Shown here: positions 19,302-29,896 of the stretch, in pieces
How the letters are laid out: every line of letters begins with the position of its first letter
How positions within the stretch are numbered: the first letter of the stretch is position 1
Origin: Massilia sp. Mn16-1_5
Lineage (GTDB): Bacteria; Pseudomonadota; Gammaproteobacteria; Burkholderiales; Burkholderiaceae_D
DNA length: 64,000 nucleotides
Assembly: GCF_004798585.1 (NCBI RefSeq)
Contig: NZ_PPXQ01000010.1
Coordinates: forward strand, 1-64,000
Reading direction: 5' to 3'
Notes under the pieces: model-generated
Told to the model about the DNA's origin: nothing
What the model saw: the letters and a program-made list of their open reading frames with translations, nothing else
Database searches by the model: none
Made by a program: the position numbers and the translations under genes

Positions 19302-19508
19302 ATGTCGGGAAGCGCCCAGTCCGATCCGCGCGCGAACGCCTACCTGGCCGCGCGCGTCGAGGATGCCCTCAAGATGCTCAGGACCGACGGGATGTCGCCT
19401 GCGCTCGAGTTCATGCAGCTCGTCGGCGTGCCGCGTACGGTGGCGCTGCGTGTCTTGTGCTCGCCGTCCCAGCAAAGAACGCGCGACCGCCGCCGCGCGC
19501 CCCGTTAG
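19302..19508 (+). CDS. Small hypothetical protein, 68 aa
   Basis: 68 aa with a predicted amphipathic helical core (VEDALKMLRTDGMSPALEFMQLVGVPRTVALRVL) and a basic, Arg-rich tail. AGCGAGG is nine bases before the ATG, and codon use matches the core genome. The helix-turn-helix-like spacing (SPALEFMQLVGVPRTVALRVL) suggests possible nucleic-acid binding. I do not know the family. Confidence 0.6.
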   Translation: MSGSAQSDPRANAYLAARVEDALKMLRTDGMSPALEFMQLVGVPRTVALRVLCSPSQQRTRDRRRAPR

Positions 19509-19541
19509 ATCCGGCATGGCCGGCAACAAGGAGAGAGTCGT

Positions 19542-19937
19542 ATGTTCAGCCTGGACGATTTCGGCAAGCTTCAATTTCTCGAGGGCCGTTGGCAGGGGCA
19601 GAGTTCGGACGGCAAGGCCTTCTATGAGCAGTACGACCGGCCCGACCAGCGTACCTTCCGCTCGCGCCGCTTCAGCGACGCGGGCTTTACCGAGCACAGC
19701 GACGGCAGCACGATTTCCTTCCTGGACGGCGAAGTGCTGTCGAGCTGGGGCGAATTCACCTGGCGCGCCTCGGAAATCGGCGCCGCGCACGCCACCTTCG
19801 CGCCGGTGCAGGCACCGACCCAGTTCACCTGGCGCCGCATCGACGACAATACCCTGGAAGCGCGCCAGCGCTGGAGCACCGACGGCAACGAGCAGCAGCT
19901 GACGATCAGGATGACGAAGGTGATCCCGATCGGTTAG
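19542..19937 (+). CDS. DUF6265 domain-containing protein
   Basis: 131 aa without a signal peptide. It carries the lipocalin-like pattern of DUF6265 (FLEGRWQGQSSDGKAFYEQY near the start, then alternating beta strands ending QLTIRMTKV). GGAGAG precedes the ATG. The function is not known. It is convergent with the SMR transporter, and their stop codons overlap. Confidence 0.75.
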   Translation: MFSLDDFGKLQFLEGRWQGQSSDGKAFYEQYDRPDQRTFRSRRFSDAGFTEHSDGSTISFLDGEVLSSWGEFTWRASEIGAAHATFAPVQAPTQFTWRRIDDNTLEARQRWSTDGNEQQLTIRMTKVIPIG

Positions 19938-20278
19938 TGGCCGACGCTCTTCGAGAACAGGTTAATCACCAGCACGCCGGCGATGATCAGGCCCAGCCCG
20001 ATCAAGGCGGCCAGGTCGAGGCTTTGCTTGTAGACGATCCAGCTCACGATCGAAATCAGGACGATCCCCACGCCCGACCAGATCGCATACGCGATCCCGG
20101 TCGGCAGCACCTTCAGGCTGAAGGTCAGCAGATAGAAGGAGGCGGCGTAGCAGGCCACGGTCAGCACGCTCGGCCCCAGGCGCGTGAAATTCTCGGTCGC
20201 CTTCAGGGCCGTGGTGCCGATCACCTCGACCACGATGGCCAGGGCGAGGAAGAGGTAGCTTTGGTAGAGCGTCATCAA
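19934..20278 (-). CDS. Small multidrug resistance (SMR) family transporter
   Basis: 114 aa with four membrane helices. The essential membrane glutamate is Glu18 in ALAIVVEVIGTTALKA. The motif AYAIWSGVGIVLI in helix 3 matches the EmrE/QacE exporters more closely than the guanidinium exporter Gdx. The family antiports cationic compounds for protons as a dual-topology dimer. No SMR partner lies next to it. The substrate is uncertain. Confidence 0.9.
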   Translation of the reverse strand: MMTLYQSYLFLALAIVVEVIGTTALKATENFTRLGPSVLTVACYAASFYLLTFSLKVLPTGIAYAIWSGVGIVLISIVSWIVYKQSLDLAALIGLGLIIAGVLVINLFSKSVGH

Positions 20279-20291
20279 TAATAAAGATAAA

Positions 20292-20314
20292 AAAAGCGGC
20301 CGCGCGGGCCGCTT
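20292..20314 (-). terminator. Terminator of the DUF2147 gene
   Basis: An 8-bp stem, AAGCGGCC / GGCCGCTT (20294-20301 / 20307-20314), loop GCGCG. On the minus strand it is followed by a run of T residues. It lies between the DUF2147 stop and the SMR start, so it isolates the two minus-strand genes from each other. Confidence 0.8.
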
Positions 20315-20332
20315 GTGTGGGGCAAACGCAGA

Positions 20333-20782
20333 TTACTGTTCGCGCTGCCAGACCTGCGAGCGGCCGAACATCGGCGCGCCGATGTAGCCGCGCACTTCCA
20401 GCTTCTGGCCGCCGTCGCGCAGCGTGGCCTTGCTCTTGTAGACCTTGCCCGCTCCCGGGTCGAGGATTTCGCCGCCAGTGTATTCGTTGCCGTCCTTTTT
20501 CAGGCCCGAGACGATCGTCATGCCGACCATCGGCTGGTTCTTGCGCGAGTCCGTGCACTTGCTGCAGACCGGGTTCTGGTCTTCGTTCGGGCCGCGGAAC
20601 AGCTTCTCGATCTTGCCTTGCAGGGCGCCGTTTTCCTCGGTGATGCGAACCAGGGCCTTCGGCTTGCCGGTTTCGTCGTCGATGGTCTTCCAGACGCCGA
20701 CCGGCGAGTTGTTCTGGGCCAGGGCGGTAGCGCTGGCGGCCAGCAGGGTGGCCATCAGGCCGGCTTTGATCAGTGGTCGCAT
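20333..20782 (-). CDS. DUF2147 domain-containing secreted protein
   Basis: 149 aa with a signal peptide (1-23, ending ALA). It has the DUF2147 core: SPVGVWKTIDDETGKPKALVRI, then CSKCTDSRKNQPMVGM with a CxxC pair and GGEILDPGAGKVYKSK. The fold is a periplasmic beta-barrel-like domain of unknown function. The ATG at 20782 is supported by GGAG seven bases upstream and by the signal peptide; a longer upstream frame only runs into the neighbouring gene. Confidence 0.88.
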   Translation of the reverse strand: MRPLIKAGLMATLLAASATALAQNNSPVGVWKTIDDETGKPKALVRITEENGALQGKIEKLFRGPNEDQNPVCSKCTDSRKNQPMVGMTIVSGLKKDGNEYTGGEILDPGAGKVYKSKATLRDGGQKLEVRGYIGAPMFGRSQVWQREQ

Positions 20783-20868
20783 GGTAGGGTCTCCATTGTT
20801 GTGGTGTCGCTGGGCGCAGTGTAGCAAACCCTGCAGCTCATCAGGCAAGAAAAGCGTTGCCGGATGTT

Positions 20869-21237
20869 TCAGACGCCCGGCAGTTCGTGACCGATCATGA
20901 TGCGGTGGCCGTCGACCGTGCGCAGGCCGAATTCGCGCATGTCCCAGGGCTCGTCCTTGAGCGGCTTGACGATCTCGGCGCCGGCCGCCAGCACGCGCGC
21001 ATATTCGGCGTCGGCATCGTCCACCACCAGATAAGCGAAGTAGGAGTGAAAGCCGGTGTCGGCCACCGGCATCGCGTCGCGGCATTCGCCCGCCATGATG
21101 CGGCAGCCATCGCGCACGAACATGCGCCAGCCCGGATCGCCCATCTCGTGCACGGTGAAGCCCAGGGCCTCGCGGTAGAAGGCGGCGGAGCGTTCGAGGT
21201 CGTGGACTGCCAGCACATACATGTGGTCGCGGATCAT
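20869..21237 (-). CDS. VOC-superfamily (glyoxalase/bleomycin-resistance-like) protein
   Basis: 122 aa. Two beta-alpha-beta-beta-beta modules begin HMYVLAVHDLERSAAFYREALGF. Metal-ligand candidates are His5 and the glutamate near residue 101-102 of the second module. It is small and probably cytosolic. VOC proteins range from glyoxalases to drug-binding proteins and dioxygenases, so the substrate cannot be assigned. Confidence 0.85.
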   Translation of the reverse strand: MIRDHMYVLAVHDLERSAAFYREALGFTVHEMGDPGWRMFVRDGCRIMAGECRDAMPVADTGFHSYFAYLVVDDADAEYARVLAAGAEIVKPLKDEPWDMREFGLRTVDGHRIMIGHELPGV

Positions 21238-21260
21238 GCTGCCTCTTTCACTACAGGGAT

Positions 21261-21286
21261 AAAAAAACGCGGCCGGAGCCGCGTTT
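21261..21286 (-). terminator. Terminator of valS
   Basis: A 9-bp stem, AAACGCGGC / GCCGCGTTT (21265-21273 / 21278-21286), loop CGGA, followed on the minus strand by a T-run. It is 14 bases after the valS stop. Confidence 0.85.
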
Positions 21287-21299
21287 CGGATCAGGCCAT

Positions 21300-24092
21300 T
21301 CAGGCCAGTTTGCCGAGCTGTTCCTGCATCTTCGCCAGCGTCGCCGAGAAGTTCGCCACGCGTTCCTTCTCCTGCGCCACCACGGCGGCCGGCGCGCGTG
21401 CGACAAAACTCTCGCTCGACAGCTTGCCATTGGCCTTGGCGATCTCGCCTTCCAGGCGTGCGATCTCTTTCGAGAGGCGCTCGCGTTCGGCCTTGACGTC
21501 GATCTCGACCTTCAGCATCAGCTTGGTCGTGCCGACGATCGAGACGGCGGCGGGCGATTCCGGCAGCGCGTCGACGATCTGCACCTCGGCGAGTTTACCC
21601 AGCGACTGGATGAAGGGCGCAAAGCCGGCCATGTTGGCGCGGTCTTCCTCGCTGCCCGGCTCGACGATCAGCGGCACGCGCACCGATGGCGACAGCTTCA
21701 TTTCGCCGCGCAGGTTGCGGGTGGCGTTGGTCAGGTCCTTCAGCTGCGCCATCCAGGCTTCGGCGCCCTCGTTGATCAGGGCCTCATTCGCGACCGGGTA
21801 GGGCTGCAGCATGATGGAGTCACCGGTCTTGCCGGCCAGCGGCGCGATCGCCTGCCACAGGGCCTCGGTCACGAACGGGATGACCGGATGCGCCAGGCGC
21901 AGGATCACTTCCAGCACGCGCAGGAGCGTGTGGCGGGTGGCGCGCTGCTGCGCCTCGGTGCCTTGCTGGACCGAGACCTTGGCCACTTCCAGGTACCAGT
22001 CGCAGTATTCGTCCCAGACGAATTTATAGATGGCGGAGGCGATGTTGTCGAAGCGGTAGTCGGCAAAGCCCTTCGCCACTTCCAGCTCGACGCGGTTCAT
22101 CAGCGAAATGATCCAGCGGTCGGCCGGGGACAGGTCGGCCGGGTCAGGCTGGCCGCAGTCCTTGCCTTCCGTGTTCATCATCACGAAGCGGGTCGCATTC
22201 CACAGCTTGTTGCAGAAGTTGCGGTAACCCTCGGCGCGGCCCAGGTCGAAGTTGATGTTGCGGCCCAGGGAGGCGTAGCTGGCCATGGTGAAGCGCACGG
22301 CGTCGGTGCCGAAGGCCGGGATCCCGTTCGGGAATTCCTTGCGGGTCGCCTTGGCGATCTTCTCGGCGGCGCGCGGGTCCATCAGGCCCGCGGTGCGCTT
22401 GGCCACCAGCGACTCGACGTCGATACCGTCGATCAGGTCGATCGGGTCGAGCGTGTTGCCCTTCGACTTGGACATCTTCTGGCCCTGCGAATCGCGCACC
22501 AGGCCGTGCACGTACACGGTCTCGAACGGGACCTTGTTGGTGAAGTGCGCGGTCATCATGACCATGCGCGCGACCCAGAAGAAGATGATGTCGAAGCCGG
22601 TCACCAGCACCGAGGAGGGCAGGAACATCTTCATGTCCGGCGTCTCTTCCGGCCAGCCCATGGTCGAGAAGGGGACGAGCGCGGACGAGAACCAGGTGTC
22701 GAGCACGTCCTCGTCGCGGCGCAGCGCGCCGGTGATGCCCTGCGCGGCAGCCTTGGCTTTCGCTTCCTCTTCGTCGCGGGCGACGATGATGTTGCCGGCT
22801 TCGTCGAACCAGGCCGGGATGCGGTGGCCCCACCACAGCTGGCGCGAGATGCACCAGTCCTGGATGTTGCCGAGCCACTGGTTGTAGGTCGTGCTCCAGT
22901 TCTCGGGCACGAACTTGATCTCGCCATTGGCGACCTTTTCCAGCGCCACTTCGGTGATCGATTTACCGGGATTGAAAGTGCCTTCCGGTGCCGGTTTGGT
23001 CATGGCGACGAACCACTGGTCGGTCAGCATCGGCTCGATGACGACACCGGTACGGTCGCCGCGCGGCACCATCAGTTTATGGGGCTTGATCTGTTCGAGG
23101 AAGCCTTGGGCCTCCAGGTCGGCCACGATCTGCTTGCGCGCGGCGAAGCGGTCCATGCCCTGGTACTGGGCCGGGGCGTTCTCGTTGATCTTGGCGTCCA
23201 GCGTCATGATCGTGATCGGCGCCAGGCCCGCGCGCTGGCCGACGGCGTAGTCGTTGAAGTCGTGCGCCGGGGTGATCTTCACGCAGCCGGTGCCGAACTC
23301 TTTATCGACATACGAGTCCGCGATGATCGGGATTTCGCGGTCCGTCAGCGGCAGCTTGAGCAGCTTGCCGTGCAGGTGCGTGTAGCGCTCGTCGGTCGGA
23401 TCGACCGCCACGGCGACGTCGCCCAGCATGGTTTCAGGGCGCGTCGTGGCCACCGTCAGCGAGCCGGAGCCGTCCGCGAGCGGGTAGCGGATGTACCACA
23501 TCGAGCCGTCTTCCTCGACCGAATCGACTTCCAGGTCGGACACGGCGGTGCCCAGCACCGGGTCCCAGTTGACCAGGCGCTTGCCGCGGTAGATCAGGCC
23601 CTGTTCGTACAGGCGCACGAAGACTTCGGCGACGACTTTCGAGCGCGTCTCGTCCATCGTGAAGTATTCGCGCTGCCAGTCGGGCGAGGCGCCCAGGCGG
23701 CGCATCTGGCCGGTGATCGTGTTGCCCGACTTTTCCTTCCACTCCCAGACCTTTTCGATGAATGCGTCGCGGCCGAGGTCGTGGCGCGAGATCTTCTGGG
23801 CGTCGAGCTGGCGCTCGACCACGATCTGGGTCGCGATGCCGGCGTGGTCGGTGCCCGGGACCCAGGCGGTGTTATAGCCGCGCATGCGGTAGTAGCGCGT
23901 CAGGCCGTCCATCACGGTCTGGTTGAAGGCATGGCCCATGTGCAGCGTGCCCGTCACGTTCGGCGGCGGCAGCTGGATGCTGAACGATGGTTTGTCGGCG
24001 TCGAGGGTGGCGGCGAAGTAACCGCGCTGTTCCCACTCGGCGCGCCAGTATTGCTCGATGTCGGCGGGCTCGAAAGACTTGGCTAATTCCAT
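21300..24092 (-). CDS. valS: Valyl-tRNA synthetase
   Basis: 930 aa class I synthetase. HMGH is at 51-54 in [12 protein letters not shown], and KMSKS is in [10 protein letters not shown]. The editing domain, the anticodon-binding domain and a C-terminal coiled coil (about 865-930, rich in Lys/Glu) are all present. The start at 24092 gives the canonical [16 protein letters not shown]. The frame is open further upstream, but that part is intergenic and A/T-poor noise. Confidence 0.97.
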   Translation of the reverse strand: MELAKSFEPADIEQYWRAEWEQRGYFAATLDADKPSFSIQLPPPNVTGTLHMGHAFNQTVMDGLTRYYRMRGYNTAWVPGTDHAGIATQIVVERQLDAQKISRHDLGRDAFIEKVWEWKEKSGNTITGQMRRLGASPDWQREYFTMDETRSKVVAEVFVRLYEQGLIYRGKRLVNWDPVLGTAVSDLEVDSVEEDGSMWYIRYPLADGSGSLTVATTRPETMLGDVAVAVDPTDERYTHLHGKLLKLPLTDREIPIIADSYVDKEFGTGCVKITPAHDFNDYAVGQRAGLAPITIMTLDAKINENAPAQYQGMDRFAARKQIVADLEAQGFLEQIKPHKLMVPRGDRTGVVIEPMLTDQWFVAMTKPAPEGTFNPGKSITEVALEKVANGEIKFVPENWSTTYNQWLGNIQDWCISRQLWWGHRIPAWFDEAGNIIVARDEEEAKAKAAAQGITGALRRDEDVLDTWFSSALVPFSTMGWPEETPDMKMFLPSSVLVTGFDIIFFWVARMVMMTAHFTNKVPFETVYVHGLVRDSQGQKMSKSKGNTLDPIDLIDGIDVESLVAKRTAGLMDPRAAEKIAKATRKEFPNGIPAFGTDAVRFTMASYASLGRNINFDLGRAEGYRNFCNKLWNATRFVMMNTEGKDCGQPDPADLSPADRWIISLMNRVELEVAKGFADYRFDNIASAIYKFVWDEYCDWYLEVAKVSVQQGTEAQQRATRHTLLRVLEVILRLAHPVIPFVTEALWQAIAPLAGKTGDSIMLQPYPVANEALINEGAEAWMAQLKDLTNATRNLRGEMKLSPSVRVPLIVEPGSEEDRANMAGFAPFIQSLGKLAEVQIVDALPESPAAVSIVGTTKLMLKVEIDVKAERERLSKEIARLEGEIAKANGKLSSESFVARAPAAVVAQEKERVANFSATLAKMQEQLGKLA

Positions 24093-24403
24093 GATGTGAT
24101 GGCGTTTGAATGTGCGAAAGAAACCATTATAGGTCACCTTGCAAGGCCAGCCTATCCCGGCCGCTGCGGCGCAACACGGCCCTGGCGGCGCCCTCCCGGT
24201 CAACTTCCTTGATTTGCCTCTAATCGCTTCCCGAACCCCTGTGAATACAGGCGGCCTCGACGAATCGTCCGGCCCCTTGCTGCGGTCAAACACGGATACC
24301 CGCGCGTCCAAAGCGGGGATTCCGAGGAGAAGATCATGTCGCAACTCGATCCAACCGGGCTCGAGAACGTCAGCGAGGACGTCGCCGTCATAACAATGGG
24401 AAG
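24093..24403. other. Intergenic region upstream of the lone tnpB, probable left end
   Basis: About 310 bases hold the valS promoter side and then sequence that probably contains the left end of the tnpB element. A well-placed ribosome site (GAGGAG) precedes an ATG at 24336 with only 44 codons (stop 24468-24470). The resulting peptide begins [21 protein letters not shown] and then becomes Arg-rich, as though a gene start had been interrupted. I see no tnpA fragment and no clear boundary. Confidence 0.35.
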
Positions 24404-24511
24404 ATGTCGTCTGCCCATCGCGCTGCAACGATCGAGAATAAGGGTTCTTCACAGTTCAACAAGAAAGTGATCGGCGGGATGCTCCAGGCTGTCCAGGAGG
24501 CGCAGTGCTAA
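24404..24511 (+). CDS. Possible 35-aa peptide overlapping the tnpB start
   Basis: The short frame from the ATG at 24404 encodes a basic peptide ending [17 protein letters not shown]. Its stop TAA (24509-24511) overlaps the tnpB GTG (24505). The predicted amphipathic ending and the overlap make translational coupling possible. The ribosome site is only moderate (GGGAAG). It may be a genuine leader or the relic of an upstream gene. Confidence 0.3.
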   Translation: MSSAHRAATIENKGSSQFNKKVIGGMLQAVQEAQC

Positions 24512-25749
24512 TCGCGCACCGTATTCGTCTCGACCCCAACAACGCCCAGGCGACCTACCTGGCGCGCGCGGCCGGTGTCGCGCGCTTTGCCTACAACTGG
24601 GCGTTGGCCGAGTGGCAGCGCCAATACGAAGCGCGCAAGGCCAATCCGGCCCTGCCGGCGCCTTCCCAGCTGGCGCTGCGCCGTCGGCTCAACGCGATCA
24701 AACGGGAGCAGTTTCCCTGGATGCTAGAGGTGACGAAGAACGCCCCGCAGATGGCGATCGTCCAGCTCGGCAAAGCATTCAAGAATTTCTTCGAGCGCCG
24801 GGCGCGGCACCCGAAGTTCCGCAAGAAGGGACAGCACGACCGTTTCAGTTTGACCAACGACCAATTTCGGATCAATGCCAAGCGCATCCAGATCCCGAAG
24901 CTGGGCTGGGTGCGCATGCGGGAACCCTTGCGCTTTGCCGGCCGGATCGTCTCGGCCACGCTCTCACGCCGTGCCGATCGGTGGGATGTCAGCATTACCG
25001 TCGATACCGCAGAAGCGTTACACTTGCCGCCCGCCGAAAACCAAGGCGCGGTAGGGGTCGACCTCGGGGTGTCGGCGCTGGCTACCCTGTCCAACGGCGA
25101 AGTGTGGACCGGCCCGAAAGCGCTGCGAACCCTGCTGGAGCGGCTGCGCCGGCTGTCGCGCTCGCTCTCGCGCAAAGTCAAGGGGTCGCGCAACCGGACC
25201 AAAGCGAAACTGAAGTTGGCGCGTCTGCACGCCAGGATCGGTAACCTGCGCCGCGATGGCTTGCACCAGCTCACCAGCAGCATCGCGCGCCGCTTCCACA
25301 CCATCGGCATTGAGGACCTGAACGTGCGCGGCATGTTGGGCAACCGGCACCTAGCCCGTGCGATAGCAGGCATGGGCTGGTATGAATTGCGCCGCCAGTT
25401 GACCTACAAGGCGACCTGGCGCGGCGGTCGGGTGGTGGCGGTCGACCGCTGGTACCCGAGTAGCAAGACATGTTCAATCTGCGGCCATCTGCTCGACCGG
25501 CTGGACCTGGGTGCCAGGCAGTGGACGTGCCCGGACTGCGGGGCGGTCCACGACCGCGACGTCAATGCGGCAGTGAATTTGCAGAATAAGGCGGTAAGTT
25601 CTACCGTAGCGGCCTGTGGAGGGGCAGGCGCTGGCGCTGTGCGCAAGCACGGTGCGAAACCGGCCCCGGTGAAGCAGGAATCCAGCAGCAGGCAGGTTCA
25701 AGCAATCACGATCAGCTTTGCGTTAGTTTTTGGAGGAACGGAGTCATGA
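24505..25749 (+). CDS. tnpB: Lone TnpB, RNA-guided nuclease of IS200/IS605 type
   Basis: 414 aa. An N-terminal OrfB HTH/WED-like part is followed by a split RuvC domain with all three acidic residues: Asp186 in GVDLG, Glu270 in IEDLN, and Asp352 in DRDVNAA. The zinc finger is Cys323, Cys326, Cys342, Cys345. TnpB is guided by an RNA made from the 3' end of its own gene and cuts DNA next to a short target motif. No TnpA transposase is present. The gene starts with GTG, with GGAGG four bases upstream. The last 20 residues look like flanking DNA translated past the element end, so the element may end near 25690-25725. Confidence 0.93.
   Translation: MLIAHRIRLDPNNAQATYLARAAGVARFAYNWALAEWQRQYEARKANPALPAPSQLALRRRLNAIKREQFPWMLEVTKNAPQMAIVQLGKAFKNFFERRARHPKFRKKGQHDRFSLTNDQFRINAKRIQIPKLGWVRMREPLRFAGRIVSATLSRRADRWDVSITVDTAEALHLPPAENQGAVGVDLGVSALATLSNGEVWTGPKALRTLLERLRRLSRSLSRKVKGSRNRTKAKLKLARLHARIGNLRRDGLHQLTSSIARRFHTIGIEDLNVRGMLGNRHLARAIAGMGWYELRRQLTYKATWRGGRVVAVDRWYPSSKTCSICGHLLDRLDLGARQWTCPDCGAVHDRDVNAAVNLQNKAVSSTVAACGGAGAGAVRKHGAKPAPVKQESSSRQVQAITISFALVFGGTES
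25590..25735 (+). ncRNA. Candidate omega-RNA (guide scaffold) at the tnpB 3' end
   Basis: In characterised IS605-type elements the guide RNA scaffold overlaps the end of tnpB and the right end, and the guide is the adjoining flank. Here the DNA coding VSSTVAACGG...KHGAKPAPVKQES (residues 364-393) has the composition and position of that scaffold, with several GC-rich complementary stretches. The exact 3' border and guide cannot be fixed without relatives to align. Confidence 0.4.
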
Positions 25750-26039
25750 ATTTACGGGTGAGGCTGGGCGAGGGCTTCCAGAACGATACGGTCAGCGTGC
25801 GGGTCGACGGCAAGGAGGTGTTCCGGCGTGCCGGCGTCAGCACCGACTGGACGATCTCGCGCGCCGATTCGGTCGATATTCCGGTGCAGGCGGCGAGCGT
25901 GCAGCTGGAGGTGGCGGTCGAGCACGGACCGCGCGTGACCCAGGACATCGCACCGGCGCAGACGCCCTTCGTCGAGGTGCGGCTGGTGGGCGCCGAGCTG
26001 CAGTTGCTGCCATTGAACGAGGAGCCGCCCATGCTCTGA
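25746..26039 (+). CDS. Small conserved hypothetical protein, 97 aa
   Basis: 97 aa, beta-rich, with strands alternating over the whole length (VSVRVDGKEVFRRAGVSTDWTISRADSVDI and so on). It looks like an Ig-like or small beta-sandwich domain without a signal peptide. GGAGGAACGGAG before the ATG is a strong ribosome site. The tnpB frame runs into it as ATGA, probably because the element inserted just upstream. The function is unknown. Confidence 0.65.
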   Translation: MNLRVRLGEGFQNDTVSVRVDGKEVFRRAGVSTDWTISRADSVDIPVQAASVQLEVAVEHGPRVTQDIAPAQTPFVEVRLVGAELQLLPLNEEPPML

Positions 26040-26048
26040 TATCTGGGC

Positions 26049-26054
26049 TATAAT
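26049..26054 (+). promoter_or_regulatory. Probable -10 box of the thiamine operon
   Basis: A perfect TATAAT 29 bases before the conserved start of the TPP riboswitch, ten bases after the previous stop. Transcription would begin near 26061 and include the whole riboswitch. No clear TTGACA is spaced 17 bases upstream. Confidence 0.55.
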
Positions 26055-26082
26055 CCGCCCGTTGCCGAAATGGCAGCAAATC

Positions 26083-26164
26083 GCTAGGGGTCCTGCGCAC
26101 TGACGGTGCGCGGGTGAGAAATACCCTCTGAACCTGATCTGGATAATGCCAGCGAAGGGAAGCT
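26083..26164 (+). promoter_or_regulatory. TPP riboswitch (THI element)
   Basis: The conserved order is visible: AGGGGTCCTGCGCA, a variable helix closing with TGCGCGGGTGAGAAATACCC, then CTGAACCTGATCTGGATAATGCCAGCGAAGGGAAG. These are the CUGAGA-like and CUGAUC-type cores of thiamine pyrophosphate aptamers. Binding of TPP would lower expression of thiC and the genes after it, probably by hiding the ribosome site AAAGGAG at 26241-26247, since no T-run terminator is obvious in the 85-base leader after it. Confidence 0.95.
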
Positions 26165-26205
26165 TCGAGATTGCCGCGGGCCGCACTGAGCATGTGCGTG
26201 CTTGA

Positions 26206-28131
<1,926 letters not shown>

Positions 28132-28133
28132 AC

Positions 28134-28349
28134 ATGGTCGCGCTTGAAACTGAGATCGAACTCAATGGCGAACCCTACCGCCTGCCTGCCGACCAGTCGC
28201 TCGACGACCTGGTGCGCGCGCTCGGCATCGAAGGGCAGGCCGTGGCGCTGGCCGTCAACCGCGAGGTGGTGCGGCGCCAGGAATGGAGCGGACGGCTGCT
28301 GGCGCAGCGCGACCGCGTGGACATCGTGCGCGCCATCGGCGGCGGCTGA
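28134..28349 (+). CDS. thiS: Sulfur carrier protein ThiS
   Basis: 71 aa ubiquitin-like protein (beta-grasp) ending in the required Gly-Gly (IGGG). It carries sulfur as a C-terminal thiocarboxylate to ThiG. The ATG at 28134 is preferred over that at 28128 because GAGG at 28123-28126 is spaced for it. If 28128 is used, it overlaps the thiC stop as ATGA. It is followed nine bases later by thiG. Confidence 0.93.
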   Translation: MVALETEIELNGEPYRLPADQSLDDLVRALGIEGQAVALAVNREVVRRQEWSGRLLAQRDRVDIVRAIGGG

Positions 28350-28358
28350 AAGGACAAG

Positions 28359-29141
28359 ATGAACGACGACTTACTTACCATCGCGGGCACACCATATCGC
28401 TCGCGCCTGCTGGTCGGCAGCGGCAAGTACCGCAGCCTTGACGAAACCCGGGAAGCCACGCTGGCGGCCGGCGCCGAGATCGTGACGGTGGCGATCCGGC
28501 GCGTGAACATCGGCCAGGACCCGCACGCGCCCAGCCTGCTCGACGTACTGCCGCCAAAAGACTTCACCATCCTGCCGAATACGGCCGGCTGCTACAACGC
28601 GAAGGATGCCGTCTACACCCTGCAGATGGCGCGCGAACTGCTCGACGGGCACAAGCTGGTCAAGCTCGAAGTGCTGGGCGACGAAACCACGCTGTTCCCG
28701 CACATGCCGGAGACGCTCAAGGCGGCTGAAAGGCTGGTGCGCGACGGCTTCGACGTGATGGTCTACTGCAGCGACGATCCGGTGCAGGCGCGCATCCTGC
28801 AGGACATCGGCTGCGTCGCCGTGATGCCGCTCGCGTCGCTGATCGGCTCCGGCATGGGCATCCTCAATCCGTGGAACCTGGGCTTGATCATCGAGCAGGC
28901 CAGGGTGCCGGTACTGGTCGATGCCGGCGTCGGCACCGCGTCGGATGCGGCGATCGCCATGGAACTCGGCTGCGACGGCGTGCTGATGAATTCCGCGATC
29001 GCCCATGCGCGCGAGCCGGTGCGCATGGCGCGGGCGATGAAGCTGGCGGTCCAGGCCGGTCGTGAAGCCTTCCTCGCCGGGCGCATGCCGAAGCGCTTCG
29101 CGGCCGCGCCGTCTTCGCCGCTCGAAGGGCGCATCGCGTGA
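28359..29141 (+). CDS. thiG: Thiazole synthase
   Basis: 260 aa TIM barrel. The Schiff-base lysine is Lys102 in [10 protein letters not shown]. The phosphate-binding loops PLASLIGSG and [11 protein letters not shown] are present. It builds the thiazole ring from DXP, ThiS-thiocarboxylate and an imine of glycine. The glycine-oxidising partner (ThiO or ThiH) is not in this operon. GTGA overlaps thiD. Confidence 0.96.
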   Translation: MNDDLLTIAGTPYRSRLLVGSGKYRSLDETREATLAAGAEIVTVAIRRVNIGQDPHAPSLLDVLPPKDFTILPNTAGCYNAKDAVYTLQMARELLDGHKLVKLEVLGDETTLFPHMPETLKAAERLVRDGFDVMVYCSDDPVQARILQDIGCVAVMPLASLIGSGMGILNPWNLGLIIEQARVPVLVDAGVGTASDAAIAMELGCDGVLMNSAIAHAREPVRMARAMKLAVQAGREAFLAGRMPKRFAAAPSSPLEGRIA

Positions 29142-29887
29142 GCGTGCCCTCGGTCCTGGTCTTCGCCGGCCTCGATCCGGGCGGCGGCGCGGGCCTGGCG
29201 GCCGACGTGCTGGCGATCGCCGCCCAGGGCGCGCACGCGCTGCCGGTGGCGACCGCGCTGACGGTGCAGGACAACAACCGCGTGCATGCCGTGCGCCCGG
29301 TCGATGCCGAGCTGGTGCTGCGCCAGGCCGAAGCCCTGATCGACTGCTGCAGCATCGGCGCTGTCAAGATCGGCATTCCGGGCAATCGCGCCAACGCCCA
29401 GGCAATCGCCGGCCTGCTGCGCCGCCTGCGCGCCATCGATCCGGATCTGCCGATCGTGCTCGACCCGGTACTGGCGAGCGGACGCGGGGACGCGCTCGGT
29501 GCCGGCGATCCGGTCGAGAGCCTGGCCGAGTTGCTGGCGCTGGCGACGATCGCGCTGCCGAACGAGCCGGAGGCGTGTCACCTCGGCAGCGTCTCCTGTC
29601 CGCACTTGTTGATCACGGGCGGCCATGGCGACGGCCAATTCGTCGTCAACCGCTGGTACCGCGGCGGCGAGCTGGTACGGCGCTGGCGCTGGCCGCGCCT
29701 GCCCGGCGCGTATCACGGCAGCGGCTGCACGCTGGCGGCGGCGCTCGCTGGCCGCCTGGCGCTGGGGGAGGGCATGTTCGCCGCCCTCGGCGCGGCCCAA
29801 GCCTATTGCCATGCGGCGCTGGCGCAATCCTTCGCGATCGCACCCGGGCAGCGCATCCCGCGCCGCTTTCTCCAACCGACACTGTAA
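29138..29887 (+). CDS. thiD: Hydroxymethylpyrimidine/phosphomethylpyrimidine kinase
   Basis: 249 aa ribokinase-fold enzyme that phosphorylates HMP-P to HMP-PP. The N-terminal [16 protein letters not shown] and the anion-hole motif [11 protein letters not shown] near residue 205 are intact. It is shorter and more divergent in the middle than E. coli ThiD, as in many betaproteobacteria. It starts with GTG overlapping the thiG stop. Confidence 0.92.
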   Translation: MSVPSVLVFAGLDPGGGAGLAADVLAIAAQGAHALPVATALTVQDNNRVHAVRPVDAELVLRQAEALIDCCSIGAVKIGIPGNRANAQAIAGLLRRLRAIDPDLPIVLDPVLASGRGDALGAGDPVESLAELLALATIALPNEPEACHLGSVSCPHLLITGGHGDGQFVVNRWYRGGELVRRWRWPRLPGAYHGSGCTLAAALAGRLALGEGMFAALGAAQAYCHAALAQSFAIAPGQRIPRRFLQPTL

Positions 29888-29896
29888 GGAGCCCGC

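Noticed and set aside
20783-21085. Upstream extension of the DUF2147 frame
   Set aside because: It reads the VOC gene out of frame; the signal peptide and ribosome site place the start at 20782.
21888-24086. A 732-codon open frame on the plus strand opposite valS
   Set aside because: It mirrors valS codons in a GC-rich genome; the residue mix (Val, Gly, His, Arg, Asp in excess) is that of an antisense shadow, and valS is certain.
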